DNA of 64,000 nt from Halomonas aestuarii (GCF_001886615.1 NZ_CP018139.1:2976001-3040000); one strand, 5' to 3'. Positions 18,059 through 27,923 are shown, counted from the stretch's first letter. A program made the numbers and translations. The notes: a model not told the origin generated them from the letters alone.

Positions 18059-19618
18059 ATGGCGTTGACGCAAAAGGGTGCCGCCAGGCGCCGCAGGCGG
18101 ACCGAGGAACTGGAGCGTCCGGATTATGGCTGGATCTGGAAGCCGCTGCTGACACTGCTGGTGCTCTATCTCGCGGTGTGCGTGGGGCTCGGCGTCTGGT
18201 GGAGCCGTACGCCCGCGGCCTTCGACGTGGAGCAGGCCGTGGCCGAGCAGCGCGGCGCGTCCTCGGGCAGCCCGGCGTCCCGGGGGGCGGTGACCACCGC
18301 CAGCCTGATGACCCTGGTCGAGACCCTGCTGGAAAAACCCGGGGGTTACCTGCGCAACGATGTCGCCCCGCCGGGGGTGTGGCTCGACAACATGCCTGCC
18401 TGGGAACTGGGCGTGCTCACCCAGGCCCGCCAGCTATCCCGGGTGCTGCCGGCCATGGAGCAGTCATCGGCGCCGGCGCTCGCGGAGGTGCAGCAGCGCC
18501 TGGCGGGCGACAGCCGCGACTGGCTCTATCCCTCCACCGAGAAGCGCCTGAACCAGGCCCTGGTGGCCCTCGATGGCTATCTTCAGGCGCTCGGGGAGGA
18601 CGGCGAGGCCGCTTTCGGCGACCAGGGCCAGGGGCTTTCGACCTGGGTCGAGGCGGTCACCCGCTCGCTGGATGACCTGGGCCTTCGGCTCTCTGCCAGC
18701 ATCGGCAGCCGCGAGGAGCTCCGCGACCTGGACATCGACGCCGAGGCCCTCCCGACTCGCACCGCCTGGTACCGGGTCGACGACGTCTTCTTCGAGGCGC
18801 GCGGCCAGGCCTGGGCCCTCATGCACCTGTTGCAGGCGGTTCAGCGCGACCAGGCCGATGTGCTGGCCTCGGCTGGGCTCACCGCGCGCTGGGAGCGCCT
18901 GGTGGTCGAGCTCGAGATGAGCGAGCGTCGGCTGTGGAGCCCGATGGTGCTCAACGGCTCGGGCTTCGGCATCTTCGCCAACCACTCGCTGGTGATGGCC
19001 AACTACATGGTGCGGGCCCGCGACCTGGCCGGGGCGCTGGCCGAGGGCCTGGCCGAGGTGTCCTCGCCGGCCCCCGACTCTGCCACCGAGGCGGCCGTTA
19101 CGGCAGAGCAGGACGGCGGCGATGCGGCGGCCTCCGACGTCACCACCGAGTCGGCCGTTCAGGCAGAGCAGGACGTTGGTGAGGCGACGGTCCCCGATGC
19201 CGGCACCGAGGCGGCTGGTCAGACTGAACAGGACGGTAGCGAGGCACCGGCCCCCGATGCCAGCACCGAGGCGGCCGTTCAGCCAGAGCAGGATGGCGGC
19301 GACGCGGCATCACCCGCCGCGGCAGAACCCGCGGCCGAGGACGGCGGGGCACCGGAGGAGGCCCAGGCGCCGTCAGGCGGTGCCGAAGAGGCGTCGTCTG
19401 CCGATGCGTCGTCACAGGGTGCCGGGAACGAGGCGGCCGGTGCCGATGAGACGGCCGCGTTGCCGGCCGAGGAAGAAGGTGATGCAGCGGGCCAGCAAGA
19501 AGTGAGCGAGCAAGCGAGCGAGTCCTCCGAGGAGCCCCAGGCAGACGACGCGGCCACTCAGGCAGGCGAGGAGGGGGCGCCCGGCGATGCCGCCTCGGCC
19601 GAGGCGCCAAAGGGCTGA
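18059..19618 (+). CDS. DUF2333-like inner-membrane protein with long acidic repeat tail
   Basis: Function is unknown. Residues 1-16 are basic, residues about 28-48 form one membrane helix, and the conserved region (about 60-335) resembles the DUF2333 family of proteobacteria, for example PGGYLRNDVAPPGVWLDNMP and NHSLVMANYM. The family is usually about 340-360 residues, but this protein has 519 because of a 180-residue C-terminal tail rich in Ala, Glu, Asp and Gly. The tail begins with four 20-residue repeats. Topology suggests one N-terminal anchor with the rest periplasmic. It is monocistronic between dsbD (divergent) and ppa (convergent). Confidence 0.85.
   Translation: MALTQKGAARRRRRTEELERPDYGWIWKPLLTLLVLYLAVCVGLGVWWSRTPAAFDVEQAVAEQRGASSGSPASRGAVTTASLMTLVETLLEKPGGYLRNDVAPPGVWLDNMPAWELGVLTQARQLSRVLPAMEQSSAPALAEVQQRLAGDSRDWLYPSTEKRLNQALVALDGYLQALGEDGEAAFGDQGQGLSTWVEAVTRSLDDLGLRLSASIGSREELRDLDIDAEALPTRTAWYRVDDVFFEARGQAWALMHLLQAVQRDQADVLASAGLTARWERLVVELEMSERRLWSPMVLNGSGFGIFANHSLVMANYMVRARDLAGALAEGLAEVSSPAPDSATEAAVTAEQDGGDAAASDVTTESAVQAEQDVGEATVPDAGTEAAGQTEQDGSEAPAPDASTEAAVQPEQDGGDAASPAAAEPAAEDGGAPEEAQAPSGGAEEASSADASSQGAGNEAAGADETAALPAEEEGDAAGQQEVSEQASESSEEPQADDAATQAGEEGAPGDAASAEAPKG
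19076..19315 (+). repeat. Four tandem 60-base coding repeats
   Basis: Four in-frame 60-base units (starts 19076, 19136, 19196, 19256) each encode a 20-residue block of the type D-x-x-T-E-A/S-A-x-x-x-E-Q-D. The copies have diverged at the DNA level, so expansion is not very recent. The Ala/Glu-rich sequence after them is irregular. Confidence 0.8.
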
Positions 19619-19660
19619 GGGTCGAGTCCCTATTCCCACGAGGGCGGGCCGCCCTCCGGC

Positions 19661-19703
19661 CCAACGACAACGGGCCGCCCAAAGGGCGGCCCGTTGTCGT
19701 TGG
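19661..19703. terminator. Long hairpin between the DUF2333-like gene and ppa
   Basis: A perfect 20-base stem (19661-19680 against 19684-19703) is closed by an AAA loop. No U tract follows in either direction, but its place between convergent genes suggests a bidirectional transcription end. Confidence 0.75.
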
Positions 19704-19738
19704 CGGGGAGGCAGCGTGTGCCGCTCCAGGCCGGTCGA

Positions 19739-20269
19739 TCAGGCCTTGTCGTGGGCGGCCACGGCCTTCTCGATGGCCTTGCAGGCGGCCTCGGAGCCTT
19801 CCCAGGACTCCACCTTGACCCACTTGCCCTTCTCGAGATCCTTGTAGTTCTCGAAGAAGTGGGCGATCTGCTGGCGCAGCAGCTCGGGCAGGTCGGTCAC
19901 CTCATGGACGTCGTCATAGAGGCTCGAGAGCTTGGGATGGGGCACGCAGACCAGCTTGGCGTCCTCGCCCGCCTCGTCGGTCATGTTGAGGATGCCCACC
20001 GGGCGAGCGCGGATCACGGCGCCGGGCTGGACCGGGTAGGGCGTCACGACCAGGGCATCCAGGGCATCGCCGTCGTCGGCCAGGGTGTGCGGGATGAAGC
20101 CGTAGTTGGCCGGGTAGAACATCGGGGTGGCCATGAAACGGTCGACCAGCAGGGCACCCATGTCCTTGTCGATCTCGTACTTGATCGGCGCATGGTTGGC
20201 CGGAATCTCGATCGCCACGTAGACATCGTTGGGGAGATCCTTGCCGGCGGGGATGTTGTCGAAGTTCAT
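19739..20269 (-). CDS. ppa: Inorganic pyrophosphatase (family I)
   Basis: Ppa hydrolyses pyrophosphate to phosphate in the cytoplasm. The 176-residue length equals the E. coli hexameric enzyme. Active-site segments are [35 protein letters not shown] (metal-binding aspartates) and [15 protein letters not shown]. The pyrophosphate-dependent phosphofructokinase gene lies nearby at 22.4 kb, so two alternative uses of PPi are encoded within 4 kb. Confidence 0.97.
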   Translation of the reverse strand: MNFDNIPAGKDLPNDVYVAIEIPANHAPIKYEIDKDMGALLVDRFMATPMFYPANYGFIPHTLADDGDALDALVVTPYPVQPGAVIRARPVGILNMTDEAGEDAKLVCVPHPKLSSLYDDVHEVTDLPELLRQQIAHFFENYKDLEKGKWVKVESWEGSEAACKAIEKAVAAHDKA

Positions 20270-20490
20270 CGTCGCTTCCTTGGGTTGGCAATAATGAGGC
20301 TTGGCGAATCGGACAGGCGGTAAAATCCGCCGAATTATACGAAGCCATGGCGGGGATTACCAATGGGCCTTAGGTGGCATGCCGCCGCTCGGCACGACGG
20401 GCCAGGCGCGGTGGCAGGGTGTATCATGGGCCCCCGATGGAAGACGTCGGCCACGGGCCGGCGGATCGCGTCGCTTGCGAGGAGAACGTC

Positions 20491-22218
20491 TTGACCCCCC
20501 TGAACCTGTCGCTGAGTTTCGGCCAGGCCTTCGTGGCGCCCGACCGGCGTCGGCATCGCAGCTCGATGTCGGTGAGGCTGCCCGAGCCCCCGCTGCTCAC
20601 GGCGAAGGGCGCCTGCGCCCTGATCAGTGACTCCACCCTGCGCAACAACCTGGCCAAGCAGGCCGGTGACCTGAGCGTCAAGGGCTTCCTGGCGGACTAC
20701 TTCGCGACGCCCGACCACTGGGACGTCAAGACCTCGGCGACCCGGGTCCTGCGCGCCCTGAACGCCTGGTGCTTCAGCCAGAACCGGCAGATGTCGGACG
20801 GCAGCTACGTCTCTTCCCTGTCGGCCATGGTGTACCGGGGGCGGGAGGCGCACCTCTTCCACATGGGCGATACCCTGGTGTTCCGCCTGCGGGGTGCCGA
20901 GTTCGAGCAGCTGTCCCGGGATCACGTCACCGACCTGGGCGGCTATCGCTACCCCTCCCGGGCCATGGGCATGGACAGCGGCCTGGAGATCGATTATGCC
21001 TGCCTGCCGCTCAAGCAGGGGGACATCTTCCTCTTCACCACCCAGGCCCTGCAGGGCACCCTGATGCCCTCCGACTACGTGCGGCTGATCCGCGAGGACG
21101 CCAGCAACCTGGATGCCGCCTGCGAGCGACTGGCCGCCGCCGCGCGGGAGCGCGCCCAGGAGCGGGGCTACGGCAGCGACCAGTTCTGCTTCCAGCTGGT
21201 GCGCATCGACGGGCTGCCCGAGGCTGCCGAGGACAGCCCCGGTCGCGTCTACGGCGACCTGCCGATTCCCCCGGAGCTCTCGCCGGGAGAGCGCCTGGAC
21301 GGCCTCGAGGTGCTGTCGGTGCTCTCGCGCACGGCGCAGTCGAGGGTCTACCACGTGCGCGACGTGCAGAGCGGGCGCGAGATGGTGATGAAGGCGCCGA
21401 GCCCCGAACTCTCCAGCCGCAACGCCTACCTGGAGCACTTCCTGCTGCAGCAGTGGGTGGTGGAGCGCGTCAAGTCCCCCTTCGTGGTGCGCATCATGGA
21501 ATCCTCGCGGCCGCGGCGCTTCCTCTACTACCTGATGGACTACGTGCAGGGCGAGACCCTGACTGAGTGGGCCCAGCGTCATCCTCAGGCGAGCCTCGGC
21601 CAGCGCCTGGACATCGCCAACCAGCTGGGCAAGGCGGTGCAGGCGCTGCACCACCGCGACCTGCTGCACCAGCGCATCCATCCCGACAACGTGCTCATCG
21701 ACCTGCATGGCCAGGTGGTGCTGGCCGACTTCAGCGCCTGCCACCTGCGCGACGTGGACGGCCACCGCCGCTCCAGGGCGCTGGTGCGTCAGCTGGGCCC
21801 GACCGAGCACAGTGCGCCGGAGTATGCACTCGGCGATCAGGTCGGCCGCCGCAGCGACCAGTACTCCCTGGCCTCGACCATCTACTGGCTGCTGACCGGT
21901 GAGCTGCCGTATGCCCTGGCGCCGAGCCGGCTGCGCAGCCATACCGACCTCGAGCAGCTGGCCTACCGGAGCGCCCGCACCCTCAACCCCGAGGTGTCCG
22001 TCGCGCTGGACGACGCCCTGAGGCGCGCCCTGGATCCCCAGCGGGCGCTGCGCTTCCGGCGCATGTCGGAGTTCCGACGTGCCCTGCGACCCCCGCGTGA
22101 GGGGAGGCAGGACGAGGAGGGCGCCGGCATGCGACGCTCGGGGGAGCGGGCGAGCTTCTGGCAGGGGATGGCGGGGATCCTGCTGCTGCTGCTGGTGCTG
22201 TCCTGGCTGCTGAGATAA
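20491..22218 (+). CDS. Membrane-anchored PP2C-like / protein-kinase-like fusion, probably a double pseudoenzyme
   Basis: The 575-residue protein has a PP2C-like domain (about 1-245), a kinase-like domain (about 270-535) and a C-terminal membrane helix (about 556-575). It resembles the bifunctional serine/threonine kinase/phosphatase family, but key residues are missing. In the PP2C part the SDG-type metal-binding motif reads TTQAL (183-187) and the first Asp-Gly reads ISDS. In the kinase part the catalytic HRDxKxxN reads HQRIHPDN, with Arg395 in place of Asp, and DFG reads DFS. Lys301, Asn400 and Asp413 are kept. I start at TTG 20491, seven bases after GAGGAG; the next ATG (20566) would remove conserved N-terminal sequence. 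It lies between ppa and pfp, divergent from ppa. Confidence 0.85.
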   Translation: MTPLNLSLSFGQAFVAPDRRRHRSSMSVRLPEPPLLTAKGACALISDSTLRNNLAKQAGDLSVKGFLADYFATPDHWDVKTSATRVLRALNAWCFSQNRQMSDGSYVSSLSAMVYRGREAHLFHMGDTLVFRLRGAEFEQLSRDHVTDLGGYRYPSRAMGMDSGLEIDYACLPLKQGDIFLFTTQALQGTLMPSDYVRLIREDASNLDAACERLAAAARERAQERGYGSDQFCFQLVRIDGLPEAAEDSPGRVYGDLPIPPELSPGERLDGLEVLSVLSRTAQSRVYHVRDVQSGREMVMKAPSPELSSRNAYLEHFLLQQWVVERVKSPFVVRIMESSRPRRFLYYLMDYVQGETLTEWAQRHPQASLGQRLDIANQLGKAVQALHHRDLLHQRIHPDNVLIDLHGQVVLADFSACHLRDVDGHRRSRALVRQLGPTEHSAPEYALGDQVGRRSDQYSLASTIYWLLTGELPYALAPSRLRSHTDLEQLAYRSARTLNPEVSVALDDALRRALDPQRALRFRRMSEFRRALRPPREGRQDEEGAGMRRSGERASFWQGMAGILLLLLVLSWLLR

Positions 22219-22300
22219 GGCCCCTCGGACGCCTTCAAGCGACAAGCACCGAGCCGTCTGGTGACCGGCGCTAGGCCGCGAGATCGTGCCGAGAACGACA

Positions 22301-22332
22301 AGCCCCTGCCGGACGTCATGCCGTCGGGGGCT
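22301..22332 (-). terminator. Probable terminator of pfp
   Basis: AGCCCC (22301-22306) pairs with GGGGCT (22327-22332) and an inner CGG pairs with CCG across an eight-base loop, with a small internal mismatch. Read on the minus strand the hairpin is followed by TTGTCGTT. It also lies 80 bases after the kinase-like gene, so it may serve both convergent genes. Confidence 0.5.
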
Positions 22333-22382
22333 CGTTGGCATCGAGGCTAGCGCCGATCTTTCATCGCCGGCTGCCTGGCTGC

Positions 22383-23642
22383 CTAGATCTTGAACTCGGG
22401 CAGCTTGCGCTCGACCCTCGCCAGCTTGAGGTGCGCGACCTTCGGCAGGCCGTTCTCGAAGGGCGGGAAGTCCTCGCCCTGGATCAGCGGCGCGAGGTAC
22501 TGGCGGCAGGCCTCGGTGATGCCAAAGCCGTCCTCGCGGATGAACTCCCGGGGCATGAACTTCTCCCGGTTGGCCACCTCGGCCAGCGGGGCGGCCTCGA
22601 TGCGCCACTCGTAGGGAGTCTCGCTGACGCGCTTGATCGCCGGCATCATGGAGTTCTTGCCTTCGATGGCCAGCTCCACGGCCTTCTCGCCCACCGCGTA
22701 GGCCTGTTCGACGTCGGTCCTCGAGGCCAGGTGGCGGGCGGCCCGCTGCAGGTAGTCGGCCACGGCCCAGTGGTACTTGTAGCCCAGGTCCTGCTTGACC
22801 ATGCCGGCCAGGGTCGGCGCCACGCCGCCCAGTTGGCGGTGGCCGAAGGCGTCGGTGTTGCCGGAGTCGGCGAGGAAGGTGCCATCCTCGTAGCGCGCCC
22901 CCTCGGACACCACGATCACGCAGTAGCCGTACTTCTTGACCGATTCCTCTACCCGGGCCATCACCCTGGCGCGGTCGAAGTGTACCTCGGGGAAGATCAC
23001 CAGGTGGGGCGGCTCGCCCTCGCCCTGGCCGGCCAGCGCACCGGCGGCGGCGATCCAGCCGGCATGGCGGCCCATCACCTCGAGCACGAAGACCTTGGTG
23101 GAGGTGGCGCACATGGAGGCGATATCCAGCGAGGCCTCCAGGGTCGAGGTGGCGATGTACTTGGCCACGCTGCCGAAGCCCGGTGAGTTGTCGGTGATCG
23201 GCAGGTCGTTGTCCACGGTCTTGGGCACGTGGATGGCGGTCAGCGGGTAGCCGAGCTTCTCGGAGAGCTGCGAGACCTTCAGGCAGGTATCGGCGCTGTC
23301 GCCGCCACCGTTGTAGAAGAAGTAGCGGATGTCGTGGGCCTTGAAGACCTCGATCAGCCGCTCGTACTGGGCGCGGTGGGTCTCGATGTCCTTGAGCTTG
23401 TAGCGGCAGGAGCCGAAGGCCCCGCCGGGGGTGTGGCGCAGGGCGGCGATCGTTTCGTCCGACTCCTGGCTGACGTCGATCAGGTCCTCGGTGAGGGCGC
23501 CGATGATGCCGTTGTGGCCGGCATAGACCTTGCCGATCCGGTCCGGATTGCGGCGGCAGGCTTCGATCACGCCACAGGCGCTGGCGTTGATCACGGCGGT
23601 GACGCCGCCGGACTGGGCGTAGAAGGCGTTATGCTGGGCCAT
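22383..23642 (-). CDS. pfp: Pyrophosphate-dependent 6-phosphofructokinase
   Basis: This enzyme reversibly phosphorylates fructose 6-phosphate with PPi instead of ATP. The 419-residue protein has the PFK fold. The active-site loop VPKTVDNDL contains the lysine typical of PPi-using enzymes (Thr/Gly in ATP-PFK context), and the GGDGS position reads GGGDSAD with Asp in the PPi-type place. MGRHAGWIAAAGAL and SEGARYEDG are further family segments. The usual GGDDS is altered to GGGDS, which I regard as a clade variant. It is divergent from mpl. Confidence 0.92.
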   Translation of the reverse strand: MAQHNAFYAQSGGVTAVINASACGVIEACRRNPDRIGKVYAGHNGIIGALTEDLIDVSQESDETIAALRHTPGGAFGSCRYKLKDIETHRAQYERLIEVFKAHDIRYFFYNGGGDSADTCLKVSQLSEKLGYPLTAIHVPKTVDNDLPITDNSPGFGSVAKYIATSTLEASLDIASMCATSTKVFVLEVMGRHAGWIAAAGALAGQGEGEPPHLVIFPEVHFDRARVMARVEESVKKYGYCVIVVSEGARYEDGTFLADSGNTDAFGHRQLGGVAPTLAGMVKQDLGYKYHWAVADYLQRAARHLASRTDVEQAYAVGEKAVELAIEGKNSMMPAIKRVSETPYEWRIEAAPLAEVANREKFMPREFIREDGFGITEACRQYLAPLIQGEDFPPFENGLPKVAHLKLARVERKLPEFKI

Positions 23643-23848
23643 GGGGCTTACCTGTTCCTGGTGCGTCGGGAATTCCGAAAGCCCGTGAGTCTAGCCGAAA
23701 GCGGCGGGCACTGCATCCGCGCGGGGTCGGCGGCCAAGTCCCCTTGGAGCCCCGCGGCGACGGCGGTGGCTGGAGCGGCCCGAGCGCACCATGCTAGGCT
23801 CGCGCAGACCTCGCCGCGGCTGGCGGCGAAAAGATTCCCGGAGAGCGC

Positions 23849-25243
23849 ATGCACCTTCATATCCTCGGTATCTGCGGTACCTTCATGGGCAGCCTGGCCC
23901 TGCTCGCCCGCGAGCGGGGCCTCACCGTCAGTGGCTCGGATGCCAATGTCTATCCGCCCATGAGCACCCAGCTCGAGGAGGCGGGCATCGTCCTGTGCGA
24001 GGGGTACTCGCCCGACAACCTCTCGCCGCGCCCCGACCGGGTGGTGATCGGCAACGCCCTGTCGCGCGGCAATCCCGAGGTCGAGGCGGTGCTCGACCTC
24101 GGGCTGCCCTACGTGTCCGGCCCCGAGTGGCTGGCCGAGCAGGTCCTGCCGGGTCGACGGGTGATCGCCGTGGCGGGCACCCACGGCAAGACCACCACGG
24201 CGAGCCTGCTGGCCTGGCTGCTGGAATCCGCCGGACAGGCCCCGGGCTTCCTGATCGGCGGCGTCCCCCGCAACTTCGGCGTCTCGGCGCGCCTCGGTGC
24301 CCCCGATGCCCCCTTCGTGGTGGAGGCCGACGAGTACGACACGGCCTTCTTCGACAAGCGCTCCAAGTTCGTCCACTACCGCCCACAGATCGCCATTCTG
24401 GGCAACCTGGAGTTCGACCACGCTGACATCTTTCCCGACCTGGCCGCCATCGAGCGCCAGTTCCACCACCTGGTGCGCACCGTCCCGGGGCGCGGTCGGC
24501 TGCTGGTGGCCGATGGCGAGCCGGCGCTCGAGCGGGTGCTCGAGATGGGGGCCTGGACGCCGGTGGAGCGCTTCGGCACCGCGGCGACGAGTCCCTGGCG
24601 GCTGGAGCTCGAGCGCGAGGACGCCTCGCGCTTCCGGGTCATCCACGAACAGGGCGAGGGGCCGGACGCGGTCAACGAGGACGCGGTGGTCGACTGGTCG
24701 CTGACCGGCGCCTACAACGCCCGCAATGCCCTGGCCGCCCTGGCCGCCGCGAACGCCTGCGGGGTCGACCTGGTGCGCGCCGCCGCCGCACTTTCCCGCT
24801 TCGCCACCCCGCGGCGGCGTCAGGAGCTGCGCGGGGAGGTGGCCGGCATCGAGGTGATCGATGACTTCGCCCACCATCCCACGGCGATCGCTGCCACCCT
24901 GGAGGGCCTGCGGGCCGCGACGCCTCGCGGCCGGCTGCTGGCGGTGATCGAGCCGCGCTCCAACACCATGCGGCTGGGCACCCTGCGCGATCGCCTGGCG
25001 GCCAGCGTCGCGGCCGCCGACGCCGCCTTCTGGTTCCAGCCGCCAGGGCTCGACTGGTCGCTGGCCCCGGTGCTCGAGGCAAGCCCGGTCCCGGCCCGGC
25101 TGCTCGAGGACCTCGACGCCCTGGTCGCCGCCCTGGTGGCCGAGGCACGGCCGCTGGACCGCATCGTGGTGATGTCCAACGGCGGCTTCGGCGGCATCCA
25201 CGAGAAGCTGCTGGCCGCCCTGGAGGTCGCCCATGCCGATTGA
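23849..25243 (+). CDS. mpl: UDP-N-acetylmuramate:L-alanyl-gamma-D-glutamyl-meso-diaminopimelate ligase
   Basis: Mpl joins recycled murein tripeptide to UDP-MurNAc in the cytoplasm. The 464-residue Mur-ligase fold is shown by the N-terminal [22 protein letters not shown], the P-loop [34 protein letters not shown], and [10 protein letters not shown]. The GTFMG motif separates Mpl from MurC. It overlaps ubiX by 11 bases. Confidence 0.95.
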   Translation: MHLHILGICGTFMGSLALLARERGLTVSGSDANVYPPMSTQLEEAGIVLCEGYSPDNLSPRPDRVVIGNALSRGNPEVEAVLDLGLPYVSGPEWLAEQVLPGRRVIAVAGTHGKTTTASLLAWLLESAGQAPGFLIGGVPRNFGVSARLGAPDAPFVVEADEYDTAFFDKRSKFVHYRPQIAILGNLEFDHADIFPDLAAIERQFHHLVRTVPGRGRLLVADGEPALERVLEMGAWTPVERFGTAATSPWRLELEREDASRFRVIHEQGEGPDAVNEDAVVDWSLTGAYNARNALAALAAANACGVDLVRAAAALSRFATPRRRQELRGEVAGIEVIDDFAHHPTAIAATLEGLRAATPRGRLLAVIEPRSNTMRLGTLRDRLAASVAAADAAFWFQPPGLDWSLAPVLEASPVPARLLEDLDALVAALVAEARPLDRIVVMSNGGFGGIHEKLLAALEVAHAD

Positions 25244-25868
25244 GCACAGTGACGCGACCGACCTGCGCGAGCCCGTCACGGTGGCCCTGACCGGAGCCTC
25301 GGGCGCCCAGTACGGCCTGCGCTTGATCGAGGCGCTGGTGGCGGCCGAGCATCGCGTCTGGGTGATGATCTCCAAGGCCGCCCACCTCGTGATCGCCACC
25401 GAGACCGACGAGGAGCTGCCGGCGCGACCGGCCCGGCTGGCCGAGGTGCTGGCCGAGCGCACCGGGGCCGCGTCCGGCCAGATCCGCTGCTTCGGCCGCG
25501 AGGACTGGATGGCGCCGGTCGCCTCGGGCTCCGGGGCGCCCTCGTCCATGGTGATCTGTCCCTGCTCCACCGGCACCCTCTCGGCGGTGGCCACGGGGGC
25601 CAGCAACAATCTCATCGAGCGGGCCGCCGACGTCGCCCTCAAGGAGCGTCGCCGGCTGATCATGGTGCCTCGTGAGACGCCCTTCTCGGCGATCCACCTG
25701 GAGCACATGCTGGCGCTGACCCGCATGGGGGCGGTGATCCTGCCCGCCGCGCCGGGCTTCTACCACCAGCCGCAGCGGATCGAGGACCTCGTCGACTTCA
25801 TCGTGGCGCGCATCCTCAACCAGCTGGGCATCGAGCACCGCATGATGCCCCGCTGGGGCGAGTCGTGA
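25233..25868 (+). CDS. ubiX: Flavin prenyltransferase
   Basis: UbiX makes prenylated FMN, the cofactor of the UbiD decarboxylase in ubiquinone synthesis. The 211-residue flavoprotein has [44 protein letters not shown] and [13 protein letters not shown] [17 protein letters not shown]. It overlaps mpl upstream and the GTG of the LysE-type gene downstream, so the three form an operon. ubiD is not in the window. Confidence 0.95.
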   Translation: MPIEHSDATDLREPVTVALTGASGAQYGLRLIEALVAAEHRVWVMISKAAHLVIATETDEELPARPARLAEVLAERTGAASGQIRCFGREDWMAPVASGSGAPSSMVICPCSTGTLSAVATGASNNLIERAADVALKERRRLIMVPRETPFSAIHLEHMLALTRMGAVILPAAPGFYHQPQRIEDLVDFIVARILNQLGIEHRMMPRWGES

Positions 25869-26488
25869 TCAAGCTCTCGCTGCTGTCGGTCTTCGTGCCG
25901 ACCTTCCTGCTGGTCTCGCTCACCCCCGGCATGTGCATGACCCTGGCCATGGTGCTGGGGATGACCCAGGGGGTGAGACGCACGCTGTGGATGATGGCCG
26001 GGGAGCTGGTGGGGGTGGGGCTGGTGGCCTTCGCCGCCGGCGCCGGCGTGGCGGCCCTGATGTTGCGACAGCCCGAGCTCTTCGCGGTGCTCAAGTGGCT
26101 GGGGGGTGCCTACCTGGGCTACCTGGGCGTGATGATGTGGCGCTCCCGAGGGCGCATGGCCATCCCCCGGACCCTGGAGGCGGGGCCGCCCGCGGCCCGG
26201 GGGCAGCTGGCCCTGCAGGGCCTGGTCACGGCGGTGGCCAATCCCAAGGGCTGGGCCTTCTTCGTGGCCCTGCTGCCGCCCTTCCTGGATGCCGGACGGC
26301 CGCTGGCACCCCAGCTCGCGGCGCTGATCGGGGTGATCCTGACCATCGAGTTCCTCTGCCTGCTGCTCTATGCCTCCGGCGGGCGCACCCTGCGTCGGCT
26401 GCTCGGCGAGAGTGACAACGTGCGCCTGCTCAACCGCGTCGCCGGCACGCTGATGGTCGGGGTGGGCCTCTGGCTGGCCCTGGGCTAG
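25865..26488 (+). CDS. LysE/RhtB-family amino-acid exporter
   Basis: The protein is a 207-residue inner-membrane exporter of the LysE/RhtB superfamily with six predicted membrane helices. The family signature is seen in [21 protein letters not shown], in [18 protein letters not shown], and in [19 protein letters not shown]. The GTG start at 25865 overlaps the ubiX stop. The substrate cannot be told from sequence. It converges on the DedA-PAP2 gene with only 13 bases between the stops, so no room exists for a normal terminator. Confidence 0.88.
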   Translation: MIKLSLLSVFVPTFLLVSLTPGMCMTLAMVLGMTQGVRRTLWMMAGELVGVGLVAFAAGAGVAALMLRQPELFAVLKWLGGAYLGYLGVMMWRSRGRMAIPRTLEAGPPAARGQLALQGLVTAVANPKGWAFFVALLPPFLDAGRPLAPQLAALIGVILTIEFLCLLLYASGGRTLRRLLGESDNVRLLNRVAGTLMVGVGLWLALG

Positions 26489-26501
26489 GCCGCGGGCCCC
26501 G

Positions 26502-27923
26502 CTAGACCGGCGGCAGCCAGGCGATGCGCGCGGCGACCAGCACCAGGGAGGCGGCGCCCAGCGCCTGCCAGGGGCAGGGGCGCAGCGAGGGGCGGGGATG
26601 GCGCTGCCAGGCCAGCTGGACCAGGGCACAGACCACCAGGCCGAGCAGGGCGCCGCCGACCAGGTCGCTGAGCCAGTGGACCCCGAGCACCAGGCGTGAC
26701 AGCGCCATGGGCAGCACCACGGCGATGGCCGCCCAGTAGGCCAGGAAGCGCTTCCCGGGCGGCAGCTCGCGGCTGGCGAAGGCCGCGGCCAGGCCGAACA
26801 GCACCACCGCAGTCGAGGTATGGGCGCTGGGGTAGGAGAGGGAGTCGGCGAGATGGTCGGGGGTGACGGGGCGGGCGCGGCCGACCGCCGCCTTGCCCAG
26901 GGTGTTGAGCAGCGCGATGCCGAGAAGGCCCCCGGCGATATGGCCGAAGGCCGACCGCTGGCGCCGCCACAGCAGCCAGAGTGCCCAGGGTAGCACCAGG
27001 GCCAGCACGCCCGGGAGGTCGCCGGCCCTGGCCAGCAGGTCGCCGGCCACGGCCAGCCCGGGCAGGTCCAGCTGCTGCATCAGCGCCTCAAGGCGCGTGT
27101 CCATGGCCAGCGGGCCGTCATGGTGGATCACCACCAGTGACCAGGCCGACAGGGCCGTCAGGGAGAGGATCAGCAGCAGCCAGGAGGCCAGGGGCGGTTC
27201 CGCGTGATGGGACGGCGAGAGCAGCCGCCAGACTCGCCGGCCGAGGGGGCTGCGCCGCGACAGCCAGGCCAGCCCCCGGTAGGCCAGGCCGTCACGGGTC
27301 ACCAGGTGGCGAACCCAGGAGAAGACCACCGCTAGGATCACCACCAGGACGCCGAGGCCGATCAGCCAGGGCTCCAGGCCCTCGGGTACGGCCAGCAGGC
27401 GCTGCCAGGTGCGGCCCAGCAGGTAGCCCGGCAGCACGTAGGCCGGCGCCCACAGGGCCGCCGAGACCAGGTTGGCCACGGTGAAGCGGCGGGGTGACAT
27501 CCGCAGCATCCCGGCGATCAGGGGCACCACGGGCCTCACCGGCCCCACGAAGCGGCCCAGCAGGACCGAGAGCGGCCCGTGTCGCTGGAAGAAGCGTGCC
27601 CCCCGGGCCAGCCATTCCGGGTGTCTCGACAGCGGCCACAGCCCGGTGACCCGGTCCCGGTGGCGGTAGCCCAGCAGGAAGCTCAGGCCGTCACCGATCA
27701 CGGCACCGATGAAGGCGGCCAGGATGGCCGGGACCACGGCCAGCTGCTGGTGGCCGGCCAGGGAGGCGGCGGCGGTGATCAGCACCACGCCGGGCACCAG
27801 CAGCCCCACCAGCGCGAGGGACTCCACCAGGGCGATGGCGGCAATGATCAGCAGCAGCAGCCCCGGGGAGGGCGCCAACTGGTAGAGGGTGTCGGCAAGG
27901 TTCAAGGGACGCTCCGCTGTCAT
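26502..27923 (-). CDS. DedA (SNARE-associated) - PAP2 phosphatase fusion
   Basis: The 473-residue polytopic protein joins two domains. Residues about 15-210 are DedA-like: ESLALVGLLVPG and GRFVGPVRPVVPLIAGM. Residues about 250-440 are a type 2 phosphatidic-acid phosphatase with KAAVGRARP, PSAHTS and SRLVLGVHWLSD, the three catalytic motifs intact. PAP2 enzymes dephosphorylate lipid phosphates such as undecaprenyl-PP or phosphatidylglycerol phosphate on the periplasmic face, and some DedA proteins flip undecaprenyl phosphate. The fusion therefore suggests lipid-carrier recycling, which is an inference. The 24-base gap to the GGDEF-like gene suggests one operon. Confidence 0.9.
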   Translation of the reverse strand: MTAERPLNLADTLYQLAPSPGLLLLIIAAIALVESLALVGLLVPGVVLITAAASLAGHQQLAVVPAILAAFIGAVIGDGLSFLLGYRHRDRVTGLWPLSRHPEWLARGARFFQRHGPLSVLLGRFVGPVRPVVPLIAGMLRMSPRRFTVANLVSAALWAPAYVLPGYLLGRTWQRLLAVPEGLEPWLIGLGVLVVILAVVFSWVRHLVTRDGLAYRGLAWLSRRSPLGRRVWRLLSPSHHAEPPLASWLLLILSLTALSAWSLVVIHHDGPLAMDTRLEALMQQLDLPGLAVAGDLLARAGDLPGVLALVLPWALWLLWRRQRSAFGHIAGGLLGIALLNTLGKAAVGRARPVTPDHLADSLSYPSAHTSTAVVLFGLAAAFASRELPPGKRFLAYWAAIAVVLPMALSRLVLGVHWLSDLVGGALLGLVVCALVQLAWQRHPRPSLRPCPWQALGAASLVLVAARIAWLPPV

